Assembly (NCBI GenBank): GCA_020687485.1
Contig: JAJEQR010000024.1
Coordinates: 1 to 55,814, forward strand
Length of the DNA: 55,814 bases
Origin: Hominifimenecus microfluidus
Lineage (GTDB): Bacteria > Bacillota > Clostridia > Lachnospirales > Lachnospiraceae
Reading direction: 5' to 3'
The position numbers were made by a program, and so were the translations under genes. The stretch's first letter is position 1. Each line of letters opens with the position of its first letter. Below the pieces are notes generated by a model that had not been told where the DNA came from, did no database searches, and saw nothing but the letters and a program-made list of their open reading frames with translations. Of the stretch, positions 7,833 through 16,524 are shown in pieces.

Positions 7833-9680
7833 ATGATAATGGCATCGAAGGACATCATCGATAAAACATTGGACAAATGGGATGAAACTTACGTGCAGGA
7901 AAGCAAAAAGAAGATCAGAAAGAAAATCATATTTTTGCTGGCCGGTGTTATACTTCTGGCCGGTATCCTGGCTGTGGCTGTATATCTCATGCTGTCCAGC
8001 TATCAGAAGAGCGTGGTGAACGGACAGGTACAACAGATGGTCTATCTGGTGCAGTCTGTCACCAACAGCATCGAAGAGTATGTGGATGAATATGAAGTCA
8101 CGCTGAATGTGATGCTTCAGGATCCTGTCTTTCTCGAAGCAGAAGAAGCCTGCCTGGCAGGCGAAGCAGAAGAGATGGAGGGCTACCTGAAAGCACAGCA
8201 GAATCTCCGAAGCGGAACGCTTGGCCTGGTCGGGTATCGCAGCCCGGACGGTCGGCAGTACGTCTCGGAACAGCCGGAAGAGTATAGTGAGATCAGGCAG
8301 ATGACGAACGCTGCGAACGCTGTACAGCTTGCGCTGGTACAGATGGGAGAGAAGAACTTCTATCTTAAGATTTCTGCGGAAACATCCGGCGGCGGAAACC
8401 TTGGTCTCTTCTTAAGCATCCGCAGTCTCTATGAGAAGACAGCATCGTATATTTCTCTCGGTGAAGAAGGCTACATTATGCTGAAGACCTCCGATGGGCG
8501 CATCCTGACGCATCCGGCGGAGAATCAGATCGGCATGTATGTCATCAAGGATCGTCAGAAAGAGCACCCGGAATATGATCTGACTGAGCTGCAGGCGATG
8601 GTTGAGAAGCAGCTGGCCGGAGAGACCGGAACGGCGATGTACGCTTCCTACTGGTGGCCGGAGGACCCGCCGCGAAGAGTGCGGAAGGTATCCGCCTACC
8701 AGCCAGCGCATCTGGGGGATGATTTCCTGATCGTAAGCGCAGTGATCGACTATGACGAGATCTCGCTTCCGGTCAGCAACGGAGTGATCCGTATCCTTGT
8801 AGTTGCCGGTTTTCTGGGAGCGCTTCTGATCATGCTGCTGGCACTTCTGGCGGTACTCTGGAGAAGCATGAACCGCTTCCAGGCGGAGAATGCGTATCTG
8901 CGAAAACTGAATGAACAGCTGGAGGAACTCCGGGCCAGAGAAGAGAAGCTTGCACATCAGCAGAGGCTTCAGCTTCTGGGAACTATGACCGGTGGAATCG
9001 CCCATGAATTTAACAATTTGCTGACTCCCATTATGGGATATTCCGCCATGCTCCTGATGGATGCGGAGGAAGGTTCCGAACAGAAGCAGGATCTGCAGGA
9101 GATTTACGATTCTGCGGAGAAGGCGAAGGAGATCATCGACCAGCTGTCACGGTTTTCTGGTAAGAATGCCGAGAAGACATTCCGGAGTATTCCGATTGCG
9201 GAAGTGGTGGACAAAGCGATGCTGATGGTGGAATCCATCTGCCCGAAGAGCGTAACACTGGACAGATGCCTGGAGAAGACGGAAGTCTCCATTATGGGGA
9301 ATCCGACGCAGATCCATCAGCTTCTTCTGAACCTTTGCAACAATGCGTTCTACGCGATGAAAGATACGGTGAATGCGCGTCTCATCCTGGAAAGCCATGT
9401 GGTAAAGGGCGAGAAAAAAGTGAATCCTTTCTTCAAGGGAAAGGAGAAGCAGATGTTTTACCGGTTGAGTGTCCGGGACAATGGCTGCGGGATGAGCCCG
9501 GAGACATTGGAACAGATTTACGTCCCCTTCTTTACAACAAAGAAAGCGGGAGAGGGAACAGGACTTGGCTTGTCCGTTGTGCATCGGATCATAGATGCTC
9601 ACGGTGGTCTCCTTTGCGTGACCAGCCAGCCGGGAGAAGGCACGAAATTCGTGATCTGGCTTCCGGTACACATCAATTAA
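7833..9680 (+). CDS. Membrane sensor histidine kinase
   Basis: A 615-residue kinase. The cytoplasmic N-terminus (1-28) is followed by a membrane segment at about 29-52. An extracellular sensor of about 260 residues, probably a dCache/PAS-like domain, comes next. A second membrane segment (about 318-340) and a coiled linker lead to the HisKA box GGIAHEFNNLLTPIMGY with the phosphorylated His. The HATPase domain has an N-box (LLLNLCNNAFYAMK) and the G-boxes DNGCGMS and GEGTGLGLSVV. The HisKA type is NtrB-like although the likely partner at 7593 is OmpR-like. The transporter gene starts 15 bp after it, so sensor and transporter are co-transcribed. Confidence 0.87.
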   Translation: MIMASKDIIDKTLDKWDETYVQESKKKIRKKIIFLLAGVILLAGILAVAVYLMLSSYQKSVVNGQVQQMVYLVQSVTNSIEEYVDEYEVTLNVMLQDPVFLEAEEACLAGEAEEMEGYLKAQQNLRSGTLGLVGYRSPDGRQYVSEQPEEYSEIRQMTNAANAVQLALVQMGEKNFYLKISAETSGGGNLGLFLSIRSLYEKTASYISLGEEGYIMLKTSDGRILTHPAENQIGMYVIKDRQKEHPEYDLTELQAMVEKQLAGETGTAMYASYWWPEDPPRRVRKVSAYQPAHLGDDFLIVSAVIDYDEISLPVSNGVIRILVVAGFLGALLIMLLALLAVLWRSMNRFQAENAYLRKLNEQLEELRAREEKLAHQQRLQLLGTMTGGIAHEFNNLLTPIMGYSAMLLMDAEEGSEQKQDLQEIYDSAEKAKEIIDQLSRFSGKNAEKTFRSIPIAEVVDKAMLMVESICPKSVTLDRCLEKTEVSIMGNPTQIHQLLLNLCNNAFYAMKDTVNARLILESHVVKGEKKVNPFFKGKEKQMFYRLSVRDNGCGMSPETLEQIYVPFFTTKKAGEGTGLGLSVVHRIIDAHGGLLCVTSQPGEGTKFVIWLPVHIN

Positions 9681-9695
9681 GGATGGAGAAAACAA

Positions 9696-11060
9696 ATGAG
9701 CGAAACTATTGTAGGTATTCTTGGTTTTTTAACCATTGCGGCTATCGTAGTCACTCTGTTTAAGAGTAAGACTCTGCCGAGTATTGCGTTTATCGTATTC
9801 CCTACGATTCTTGCTGTGATCCTTGTGATCGGCGGTTATTATGATTTTGAACAGGTAGGAAAGCTGATTAAGAGCGGCTTCAGCAGCACGAGCCCGACGG
9901 CAGCCCTGTTCGTATTCAGTGTTCTGTATTTCGGTATCATGACCGATGCCGGTATGTTCGACGTTATTATCGACAAGCTGATGAAGCTGGTCGGTGACAA
10001 TGTCATCGGTGTATCTGTAATGACAGCGGTTATCGCGCTGATCGGCCATCTGGATGGCGGCGGCGCCTCCACGTTTTGTATCGTGGTTCCTGCGATGCTT
10101 CCGGTATACAAGAAGATGCACATGCGTCCGACCAGCATGCTGACAGTTTCTGTACTGGCTATGGGTGTTCTGAATCTGATGCCCTGGGCCGGTCCGACCA
10201 TGCGTGCGGCAACGGTTCTTGGCGTAGAGGCAGCTAGCCTGTGGAGCACGCTGATTCCGATTCAGATCTTCGGTATTGCTCTTGTGTTCGTAGTAGCTGT
10301 TATCTTCGGTCTTAAGGAGAAGGCACGTGGTGCAGGTCTGCACGGCAAGCTGCATGAGATTGAAGGCGAAGTTGTTCTGGATGATGCGCAGGAGAAGGAG
10401 AAGAACGAGCTGGCTCGACCGAAGCTGTTCATTTTCAACATCATTCTGACGATTGCAGTTATCGCTCTGCTGATTTATGATATTTTCCCCAGCTACGTAC
10501 CGTTTATGTTCGGTGTAGCGATCGCGATCCTGGTAAACTATCCGGGCGCAAAGATGCAGAAGAAGATCATCAACAGCCACGCGGGTCCCGCGCTGATGAT
10601 GTGTTCCACTCTGATGGGCGCAGCTGTCCTGATGGGTATTCTCGTTAAGAGCGTAACCGTAGGTGATGTGGAAGTGGCAAGTGTTATCACCTGCATGTCG
10701 GATCTGATTTCCGCAATCCTTCCCGCATTCCTGGGTCGTCATCTGCCTTTGGTTATCGGTATCCTCAGTGTACCGCTGGCTCTGGCATTCGATACTGACA
10801 GCTACTTCTACGGAATGCTTCCGGTTATGATCGGTATCGGCGAAGGTTTCGGTGTTGCAGCAATGCCGATCGCAGTTGCCATGGTTGTATGCCGTAACTG
10901 CGCAACCTTCATCAGCCCCATGGTACCGGCCACTCTGCTGGGTGTCGGTCTGGCGGATGTGGATATCAAGGATCATATCAAGAACAGCTTCCTCTGGGTA
11001 TGGGGATTCAGTATCCTGTGCATGATCTTCGCGATCATCCTTGGTATTATGCCTTTCTAA
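9696..11060 (+). CDS. CitMHS-family carboxylate transporter
   Basis: A 454-residue membrane protein with about 11-12 hydrophobic segments. It matches the citrate-Mg2+:H+ symporter (CitMHS) family of the ion transporter superfamily: IGHLDGGGASTFCIVVP is the family's conserved re-entrant-loop type motif. A second one occurs in the C-terminal half, around LALAFDTDSYFYGMLP. It would import citrate or a related carboxylate, perhaps complexed with a divalent ion. It sits directly behind the sensor kinase gene, which fits substrate-induced expression. No citrate lyase genes are in the window, so the exact substrate is open. Confidence 0.85.
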   Translation: MSETIVGILGFLTIAAIVVTLFKSKTLPSIAFIVFPTILAVILVIGGYYDFEQVGKLIKSGFSSTSPTAALFVFSVLYFGIMTDAGMFDVIIDKLMKLVGDNVIGVSVMTAVIALIGHLDGGGASTFCIVVPAMLPVYKKMHMRPTSMLTVSVLAMGVLNLMPWAGPTMRAATVLGVEAASLWSTLIPIQIFGIALVFVVAVIFGLKEKARGAGLHGKLHEIEGEVVLDDAQEKEKNELARPKLFIFNIILTIAVIALLIYDIFPSYVPFMFGVAIAILVNYPGAKMQKKIINSHAGPALMMCSTLMGAAVLMGILVKSVTVGDVEVASVITCMSDLISAILPAFLGRHLPLVIGILSVPLALAFDTDSYFYGMLPVMIGIGEGFGVAAMPIAVAMVVCRNCATFISPMVPATLLGVGLADVDIKDHIKNSFLWVWGFSILCMIFAIILGIMPF

Positions 11061-11093
11061 TTATTGCCAAACACTATTTCTACTCTTTCTTTT

Positions 11094-11134
11094 GTCTCCG
11101 GTGCGGGTGTATACTTGTACCGGAGACTTTTTTT
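11094..11134 (+). terminator. Terminator of the kinase-transporter operon
   Basis: The stem GTCTCCGGT / ACCGGAGAC has a 16-base loop and is followed by seven T residues, 33 bp after the transporter stop codon. Confidence 0.9.
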
Positions 11135-11136
11135 GA

Positions 11137-11366
11137 TAAAAGTCCGGACAGCGGAGGATGTCGCATGGGAGATGGCGGCACAAGGAGCCGGATGCTGTAT
11201 CTGCTTCCCGCCGGAAAATTTCCGCAATACCTATGGGCTGACGGTAACGCCGCTTTTTTTCCCAGACGGAACGCCCGTCATGAGAAACACCTGGCTTTAT
11301 TATCGCAGAGAACGCTGCAACACGAATCTGAAGGGATTCATCGCCTACACGGAGGCCGCTAGATGA
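11137..11366 (+). pseudogene. Fragment resembling the C-terminus of a LysR-type regulator
   Basis: An open frame ends at 11366, but its only potential upstream start is a TTG on the far side of the terminator at 11094-11134, so it is not an intact gene. The residues ending NTWLYYRRERCNTNLKGF resemble the last part of a LysR substrate-binding domain. No helix-turn-helix is present. I read it as a 5'-deleted remnant next to the mobile-element scar; the LysR assignment is tentative. Confidence 0.4.
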
Positions 11367-11491
11367 ATATAGATTTCGTGAAAGCTATTATTGATGAATG
11401 GGATCCTGTAGATCTGTTGGCATACGCGCCAAATATAGAAGTCGTGATTCAGATGACGTTTTGTGGCGATAAGGCGAAAAATAAAGGATAA
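11363..11491 (+). pseudogene. Truncated DUF1871-like small gene
   Basis: Starting at ATG 11363, the product begins MNIDFVKAIIDEWDPVDLL. This resembles the N-terminus of DUF1871 proteins, which have an INEWDPIGLL-like opening. After about 27 residues the similarity stops and the frame ends at a TAA after 42 codons. The full family is roughly twice as long. The break near 11445 probably marks the left junction of the scar. Confidence 0.45.
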
Positions 11492-11576
11492 ACCACAAGA
11501 TATAGTGGTTTTGAGAGAAAATTCGAGGCAAAAACTGGCCGAAAAACAGCCGTTTTTGACCTCGATTTTTTAGTGG
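11490..11576 (+). terminator. Two hairpins, the second a strong terminator
   Basis: A short hairpin AACCAC / GTGGTT (11490-11511) precedes a long one at 11523-11566. The long one is built from TCGAGG/CCTCGA with inner CAAAAAC/GTTTTTG, followed by six T residues. Confidence 0.75.
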
Positions 11577-11636
11577 TTTGACAGATGACATGGCGATTTT
11601 TGAGACTGATGACAGATGAAAAGGAGTAAGAAGGGA

Positions 11637-12338
11637 ATGAGAATCATGACAGCACGATTTATGAAGGGAACTCCCTATGCTGCCTTGGAAATTGAAATGC
11701 AGAGGCCGCCCGGTTTCCGCCCCCGTAAGAGCGGGATGATTATCAGCAGATGTGTCTGTGGCACACAGGACTGCGGCTGCGGTTTGTGCGCTCATAAAGA
11801 GAGAAACGGTACCGACCAAACGGCAAAAGGATTCGCCTGCCTTTGTGAGCAGATTCTGGCAGGATGTACGCCTCTTTCCAAGCGGATGGGAGATCTTACC
11901 GCTGAGGCGGCCGGAAAGCCGTTTGTGGCCCGTGTGGCACGTATGTCGGAGGATTTTTCTTCGATCTTTTTCCTGGCCGGACACCAGGAACGGTTTGACC
12001 GTTTATTGGATGGAAAGAGCGATCCAGCAGATACGGATGTGTTATACGCAGCGCTGTATCTGCTGTCGGCAGACCGCATCATCAACGTAATCAGGGCAAA
12101 GCGGGATCTGGCGTACTGCCTTCCCCTGTCCTATGACCTGCAGGGCTTAAATGCGTTTGCAAAAACCCTCGCCCGAAAGGATATCCTCTCGTCAGAGGAT
12201 GGGAGCAATAAGCTGATGGCCGCATTGGAAGCGGAACTTCCAGAGGATATGGAGGCCGCTTTGGAGATCGCAGAAAAGTATCAAAAATATGGTGATCGCG
12301 GAGGCGTTAAAGCTGGACGGTCACCATTTTTCATTTGA
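11637..12338 (+). CDS. Conjugative-element accessory protein, Cys-rich, unknown function
   Basis: About 233 residues from ATG 11637, which follows AAGGAGTAAGAAGGG; ATG 11616 and 11646 are in-frame alternatives. A cluster CVCGTQDCGCGLCAHK near residue 45 suggests metal binding, and a second Cys pair occurs at about 80 (ACLCEQILAGC). I recognise the pattern as typical of conserved accessory proteins of gut Firmicutes conjugative elements but cannot name the family. The last 20 residues overlap the next ORF in another frame and may be non-native, marking a deletion or frameshift. The next gene is a broken relaxase tail. Confidence 0.55.
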   Translation: MRIMTARFMKGTPYAALEIEMQRPPGFRPRKSGMIISRCVCGTQDCGCGLCAHKERNGTDQTAKGFACLCEQILAGCTPLSKRMGDLTAEAAGKPFVARVARMSEDFSSIFFLAGHQERFDRLLDGKSDPADTDVLYAALYLLSADRIINVIRAKRDLAYCLPLSYDLQGLNAFAKTLARKDILSSEDGSNKLMAALEAELPEDMEAALEIAEKYQKYGDRGGVKAGRSPFFI

Positions 12339-13206
12339 GGATGAGCACGCTGCGGAGTCGGAGGAAGATTGGAAATTGGAAGAACCTTCTGAGGGAGATA
12401 ACCTGTTGGGTTCGGATACTTTTTTTGAAGATCCGGAATTGCCGGGAGAGGGAGAAGCGCAGAACCGACAGGAAGAATTTCATGCAGACTGGACAGAGCG
12501 GTATAAGCTTGCGCGAAAATATTTGTATGGCGGAAAAAATGTGAGGCAGGATTTTCCACAGGCATTCACTCTGTTTCTCGCAGAAGCGGAGACAGGGAAC
12601 GCCCTTGCTGTGTATGATCTGGGGAGGATGTGTGCGGATGGGCTTGGGTGCGAAGCAGGTCCCGAGACAGCAAAGGACTGGTATAGGAAGGCACTGACGG
12701 CTTTCCTTATTGCAGAGCGCACGGCAGAAGAATGGCAGCTCCCCTATCTGTGGTATCGGATCGGAAAGATGTATGCTGCAAGGCTTGGGGCAGAGCACAA
12801 GGTAAGTGGCACCGAAGCTGCAGGAGAGGAAAACCTGGGCCGGGATTATGCATCCGCCGCTGCATGGCTTTCAAAGGCAGTCTCACGAAACCATAAGTAT
12901 GCTCAATACTCCCTTGCTGCATTGTATTACCGCGGGCAGGGGGTGAAGCAGGATTTTTCCCAGGCGTTCCTGCTTTATCAGAGGTCTGCCGAACAGGGAA
13001 ACCCATATGCATCTTATGAACTGGCAAAGATGTTCCGGGACGGAGTTGGCACGGAGCCGGATCCTTGGCAGGCGAAGGAACAGTTTGAGAAAGCGTTTAT
13101 CGGTTTTTCTGCCCTTGAGATGGAAAGAATGCTGTGGGTACAGAGGATGAACAACATCCGCAGCGCTGCTATGGAAATCGTTGCAAACGATTTGATTTAC
13201 TGTTAG
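12289..13206 (+). pseudogene. Relaxase C-terminal Sel1 region fused to a TnpV C-terminus
   Basis: A 305-codon frame without a catalytic domain. Residues 65-280 contain Sel1-type helical repeats, for example GNALAVYDLGRMCADGLG, YAQYSLAALYYRGQGV and YASYELAKMFRDGVGT. They match the C-terminal tail of MobP3-type relaxases of clostridial elements. The N-terminal relaxase domain is absent. From about residue 282 the sequence changes to MLWVQRMNNIRSAAMEIV and ends DLIYC, which matches the C-terminus of TnpV (a Tn4451-type accessory protein). So two unrelated gene ends were joined by deletion. It is open and might be translated; function is doubtful. Confidence 0.6.
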
Positions 13207-13216
13207 GAGGACGGCT

Positions 13217-13507
13217 ATGAAGGTCAAGCTGGACGATTATGAGGTGCGGGTGCTGATAAACGGCTTGATGCAGCAGCACAGGAGCTATGACGCAGAAACC
13301 AACGGTCAGATTGACGCCCTTGCCCTTCGCCTGTGTGACATTGCTGAAGCAATGAAGCCGGGGCGAAAGAAGAAAATCCCCTTTGAGCCGGTGGAAATCA
13401 GAGTAATTCGGCATTACCTTATGGAGTGGCGAAATCGAGAGATACGGGCCGAAAGGCACGGTGCCGTAGATGCCATAAACGAACTGCTGATACGGTTTAC
13501 CCGCTAA
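13217..13507 (+). CDS. Small mobile-element protein, unknown function
   Basis: A 96-residue, charged, probably all-helical protein. It starts 10 bp after the chimeric gene with a good TAGGAGG site. Such ORFs commonly follow tnpV-like genes in gut Firmicutes elements. No catalytic motif is visible. It ends just before a strong terminator, so it is the last gene of the remnant transfer unit. Confidence 0.6.
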   Translation: MKVKLDDYEVRVLINGLMQQHRSYDAETNGQIDALALRLCDIAEAMKPGRKKKIPFEPVEIRVIRHYLMEWRNREIRAERHGAVDAINELLIRFTR

Positions 13508-13514
13508 AGAGAGA

Positions 13515-13548
13515 AAAGTCGCTGTCACAGACGGCGGCTTTCCCTTTT
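13515..13548 (+). terminator. Terminator after the small element ORF
   Basis: The 11-bp stem AAAGTCGCTGT / ACGGCGGCTTT (two G-U pairs) has a CACAG loop and is followed by CCCTTTTC. Confidence 0.75.
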
Positions 13549-14037
13549 CGGGAAGTATCCAAGAAGTCATAAAGTTTCGTGAGTAATGGAAGAAGCCAAC
13601 GCTTTGAGAAAATAGAGAAGAGTAATATTCTGAAAACTACTTGAGATTTTGGGGAAAATCTGCTAAAATACTTTTGTATGTCTATGGGGTAGGGGAATTC
13701 ATATCCTTTTGCCTTAGAAATTATGGAAGGAGGACTTGACTATGGCAAACGGAAATGCAGACAATTATTGTCGGATCGGCTCGGCAGGAGCATAGCGCCG
13801 TTTTTTCAGCGTGTCAAGTCTTATTTCATACAATTTATAACGAACCAGCTGCCGGAGACAGGGCGCATTATGCCTTGGCTTCGGCTTTTTGCGTTTGTCG
13901 GAAGGATGGTGGTTTGATATTGAAGTCCTAACCACGACCGGCAAATCGATCTTTTCCGGTTAAACCTTCTATCTTCTCCGGCGTGTCCGTTGTCGGAGGA
14001 AGAAAATAGCGGATAAAATTATTTTGGAGGAATAAAA
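13549..14037 (+). other. Leader region of the surface-protein gene with two tiny ORFs
   Basis: Almost 500 bases lie before the surface-protein gene. An AAGGAGG site precedes a 17-codon ORF at 13742-13795 (MANGNADNYCRIGSAGA). A second frame from ATG 13755 runs 58 codons to 13931 and overlaps it. Neither has a family I recognise. An imperfect inverted repeat CTTCTCCG / CGGAGGAAG occurs near 13974-14003, shortly before the AGGAGG-type site of the next gene. A regulatory leader is possible but not shown. Confidence 0.35.
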
Positions 14038-16281
14038 ATGAAGAAGAAACTTCTAAGCCTTCTGCTTGCGTTGTGCCTTGTGATGGCACTTGTTCCGATG
14101 ACAGCGTTTGCAGAGGATGCACAGAACATAAATGTCTGGGATGGCAGCACAGCGGCAGCGTTCGCAGGTGGAACAGGTACCGCAGAGAATCCTTATCAGA
14201 TCGCTAACGGAGCAGAGCTTGCATATCTTGCAAGTTCTGTGAATAGCGGAGAAACCTACGAAGATAAGTACTTTGTTTTGACGGCCAACATAAACCTGAA
14301 CGGGCTGCCTTGGACACCGATTGCAAATTCTTTTTCTGATGCACTGTTTGGAGGTACGGATTATCGCATCTTTGCCGGTAATTTTGACGGTAAGGGATAT
14401 ACCATCTCTAACGTTTCCATTGGGTCTGAAACCACCCCGTTTGAATCAGATGTATTTGGGTTGTTTGGTGCAACGGGGGGGAAAATCAGCAACTTGAATC
14501 TGGACACGGTTTCTATCCACGGTGTAGCAAAGATTGCTTCTGGATATGTCGTCGGAATTGCCGGCGGTCTGGTTGGTTCTTCAGCCGGATCCATTGAAAA
14601 TTGTCATGTGACAGGTTTGGCTATGGATATGAGCGCACCGAGCAACGGTTATGCTGCTGCATACTGGGTCGGCGGGCTTGTAGGTGCACTGGATGGAGCG
14701 CAGCTCATCAACGAGTGCAGTGTATCCGGCAGCATTACGGAAAAAGCCGGTAAGGGGTCTATCGGCGGACTGATTGGTGAATTGGGAAAAGCAGCGAAAA
14801 TCACATACAGCAGATCCGATGTGACGGTAAATGTGAAGGCAGATTCCCGTGGCGGTGCGAATGTCGGCGGATTTATCGGCAAAGGAAACGGCAAAACAGA
14901 TGCAGAAACGATTATTCGAAATTGTTATGCCACGGGCAATGTTACCGGCGGCGCATATACAGGCGGCTTTGCTGGCGGCCTTTGGGGACTGAATATCAAA
15001 AACTGCTATGCAAGTGGCAATGTATCACAGGCTGCGGCTGCTATGGCCTCTTTTGTAGGTACCGATGCCTCTGACTCAAATTACTATGGCTCCATTACAA
15101 ATTGCTTTACAACCGGCATCGTAACAGGCTCATCACCCTTTCGGTATGCCTTTGCAGAGCAGTCGTCTGCGACCAAGAGAAGCGAAATAACCAATTGCTA
15201 TTTTGCAGTGGAAAACCTCGGTATTAAAAACCAGAACGAATCTGCAACTGAAAAGCCGCAGGATGAAATGAAAAACGAAGCTTTTGCAGCCGCGCTGAAT
15301 GGCAGCGACGACAGCAACGGATGGTCTTTTGTGAACGGACAGATTCTTTGCGGTGCAGAGCCGGCAGATTACAGTGCTGTGGAAGCAGCGATGGCAGCCA
15401 TTCCCACTGATTTGACTGTGTATACCGACGAATCTGTTGCCGCATTAAATACGGCGGTAGACGGAGTTGTCAGGGGCAAAGCTTTTGTGAGTCAGGCTAA
15501 TGTCAACGCAATGGCACAGGCTATCGAAGATGCGATTGCTGCCCTGCAATACAAGGATGCTGATTACACAAAGGTTGATGCAGCCATTGCCAAAGCAAAT
15601 GCACTGAACAAGGACAACTACAAGGACTTCTCTGCTGTAGAAACTACTGTCAATGCTGTTGTCCGTGACAAGAATATCACTGAACAGAGCGAAGTTGACG
15701 CAATGGCGAAGGCTATTGAAGATGCCATTGCTGCCCTGCAATACAAGGATGCAGATTACACAAAGGTAGATGCAGCCATTGCCAAAGCAAATGCACTGAA
15801 CAAGGATAACTACAAGGACTTTACCGGCGTGGAAGCCGCTGTGAATGCTGTGACCCGTGGTAAAAATATTACGGAGCAGACCGAGGTTGACGCCATGGCA
15901 AAGGCTATTGAAGATGCCATTACTGCCCTGCAATACAAGGATGCAGATTACACAAAGGTAGATGCAGCCATTGCCAAAGCAAATGCACTAAACAAGAATG
16001 ACTACAAGGATTTCTCCGGTGTGGAAGCTGCTGTCAAGGCTGTTGTCCGTGGTAAAAATATTACGGAGCAATCCGAAGTAGACAAGATGGCAAAGACTAT
16101 CGAAGATGCGATTGCTGCTCTTGAGAAAAAACCTGCCAGTACCAAACCGGGAACATCCGGTAAGAGTCCGCAGACCGGCGATACAAGCAACCTTGCTTTG
16201 TGGATTGCCCTGTTGTTCATCAGCAGCGGTGCTGCCATTGGTACAACGGTTGTCAGCAGAAAGAAAAAGTACAACAGATAA
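14038..16281 (+). CDS. Sortase-anchored surface protein with GLUG and helical repeats
   Basis: A 747-residue secreted protein with a strong TTGGAGG site. It has a signal peptide (about 1-25, cleaved after AFA), then a GLUG-type beta region (about 40-400) with repeats such as GGLVGSSAGSIENCHVTG. Four helical FIVAR-like repeats of about 64 residues follow (about 445-696, the last three nearly identical). The C-terminus is a sorting signal: SPQTGDTSN, a hydrophobic stretch and RKKKYNR. SPQTG is a variant of LPXTG. It lies inside the mobile-element scar, so it is probably cargo that promotes attachment to host or particle surfaces. Ligand unknown. Confidence 0.8.
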   Translation: MKKKLLSLLLALCLVMALVPMTAFAEDAQNINVWDGSTAAAFAGGTGTAENPYQIANGAELAYLASSVNSGETYEDKYFVLTANINLNGLPWTPIANSFSDALFGGTDYRIFAGNFDGKGYTISNVSIGSETTPFESDVFGLFGATGGKISNLNLDTVSIHGVAKIASGYVVGIAGGLVGSSAGSIENCHVTGLAMDMSAPSNGYAAAYWVGGLVGALDGAQLINECSVSGSITEKAGKGSIGGLIGELGKAAKITYSRSDVTVNVKADSRGGANVGGFIGKGNGKTDAETIIRNCYATGNVTGGAYTGGFAGGLWGLNIKNCYASGNVSQAAAAMASFVGTDASDSNYYGSITNCFTTGIVTGSSPFRYAFAEQSSATKRSEITNCYFAVENLGIKNQNESATEKPQDEMKNEAFAAALNGSDDSNGWSFVNGQILCGAEPADYSAVEAAMAAIPTDLTVYTDESVAALNTAVDGVVRGKAFVSQANVNAMAQAIEDAIAALQYKDADYTKVDAAIAKANALNKDNYKDFSAVETTVNAVVRDKNITEQSEVDAMAKAIEDAIAALQYKDADYTKVDAAIAKANALNKDNYKDFTGVEAAVNAVTRGKNITEQTEVDAMAKAIEDAITALQYKDADYTKVDAAIAKANALNKNDYKDFSGVEAAVKAVVRGKNITEQSEVDKMAKTIEDAIAALEKKPASTKPGTSGKSPQTGDTSNLALWIALLFISSGAAIGTTVVSRKKKYNR
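15550..16125 (+). repeat. Three 192-bp tandem coding repeats
   Basis: Units start at 15550, 15742 and 15934, each beginning with the codons for YKDADYTKVDAAIAKANALN. The near identity at DNA level indicates recent duplication and a copy number that may vary between strains. Confidence 0.9.
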
Positions 16282-16319
16282 TTGAATAGCGTTCCCTTGC
16301 TCCATCTTCCGAGCAAGAC

Positions 16320-16350
16320 AAAAGCGTCGTAGCAATACGGCGCTTTTTTG
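16320..16350 (+). terminator. Terminator of the surface-protein gene
   Basis: The 12-bp stem AAAAGCGTCGTA / TACGGCGCTTTT has a GCAA loop and ends in a T-run, 38 bp after the stop codon. Confidence 0.9.
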
Positions 16351-16427
16351 TTACCCGGAAGCGACAAACAGCGACTTTTGCATGACGGACGGTATGGATA
16401 CCGATTCCAAAACAAAGCTGCTCATAT

Positions 16428-16502
16428 CGAAGGAAAACGCCCAGAATCGCCCCGAAACCATACAGCGGGGTCAGGTTTTGGGCGTTTTTGCGTTTCGGGA
16501 GC
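16428..16502 (+). other. Inverted repeats upstream of the relaxase remnant
   Basis: The pair AAACGCCCA / TTTGGGCGTT and the pair CCCGAAAC / GTTTCGGG interleave at 16434-16500, immediately before the Mob/Pre coding homology. Mob/Pre relaxases act on an origin of transfer upstream of their gene that contains inverted repeats, so this is a candidate origin remnant. The assignment is an inference. Confidence 0.35.
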
Positions 16503-16524
16503 AAATCGGCAATTAGGCAGCGAT

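Noticed and set aside
9729..10976. Long antisense ORF opposite the CitMHS transporter
   Set aside because: The product is rich in His, Asp and Arg with no domain, as expected from the opposite strand of a hydrophobic gene.
11064..11136. Full LysR-like ORF starting at TTG 11064
   Set aside because: The start region is the terminator of the transporter operon, so only the part after it can be a gene remnant.
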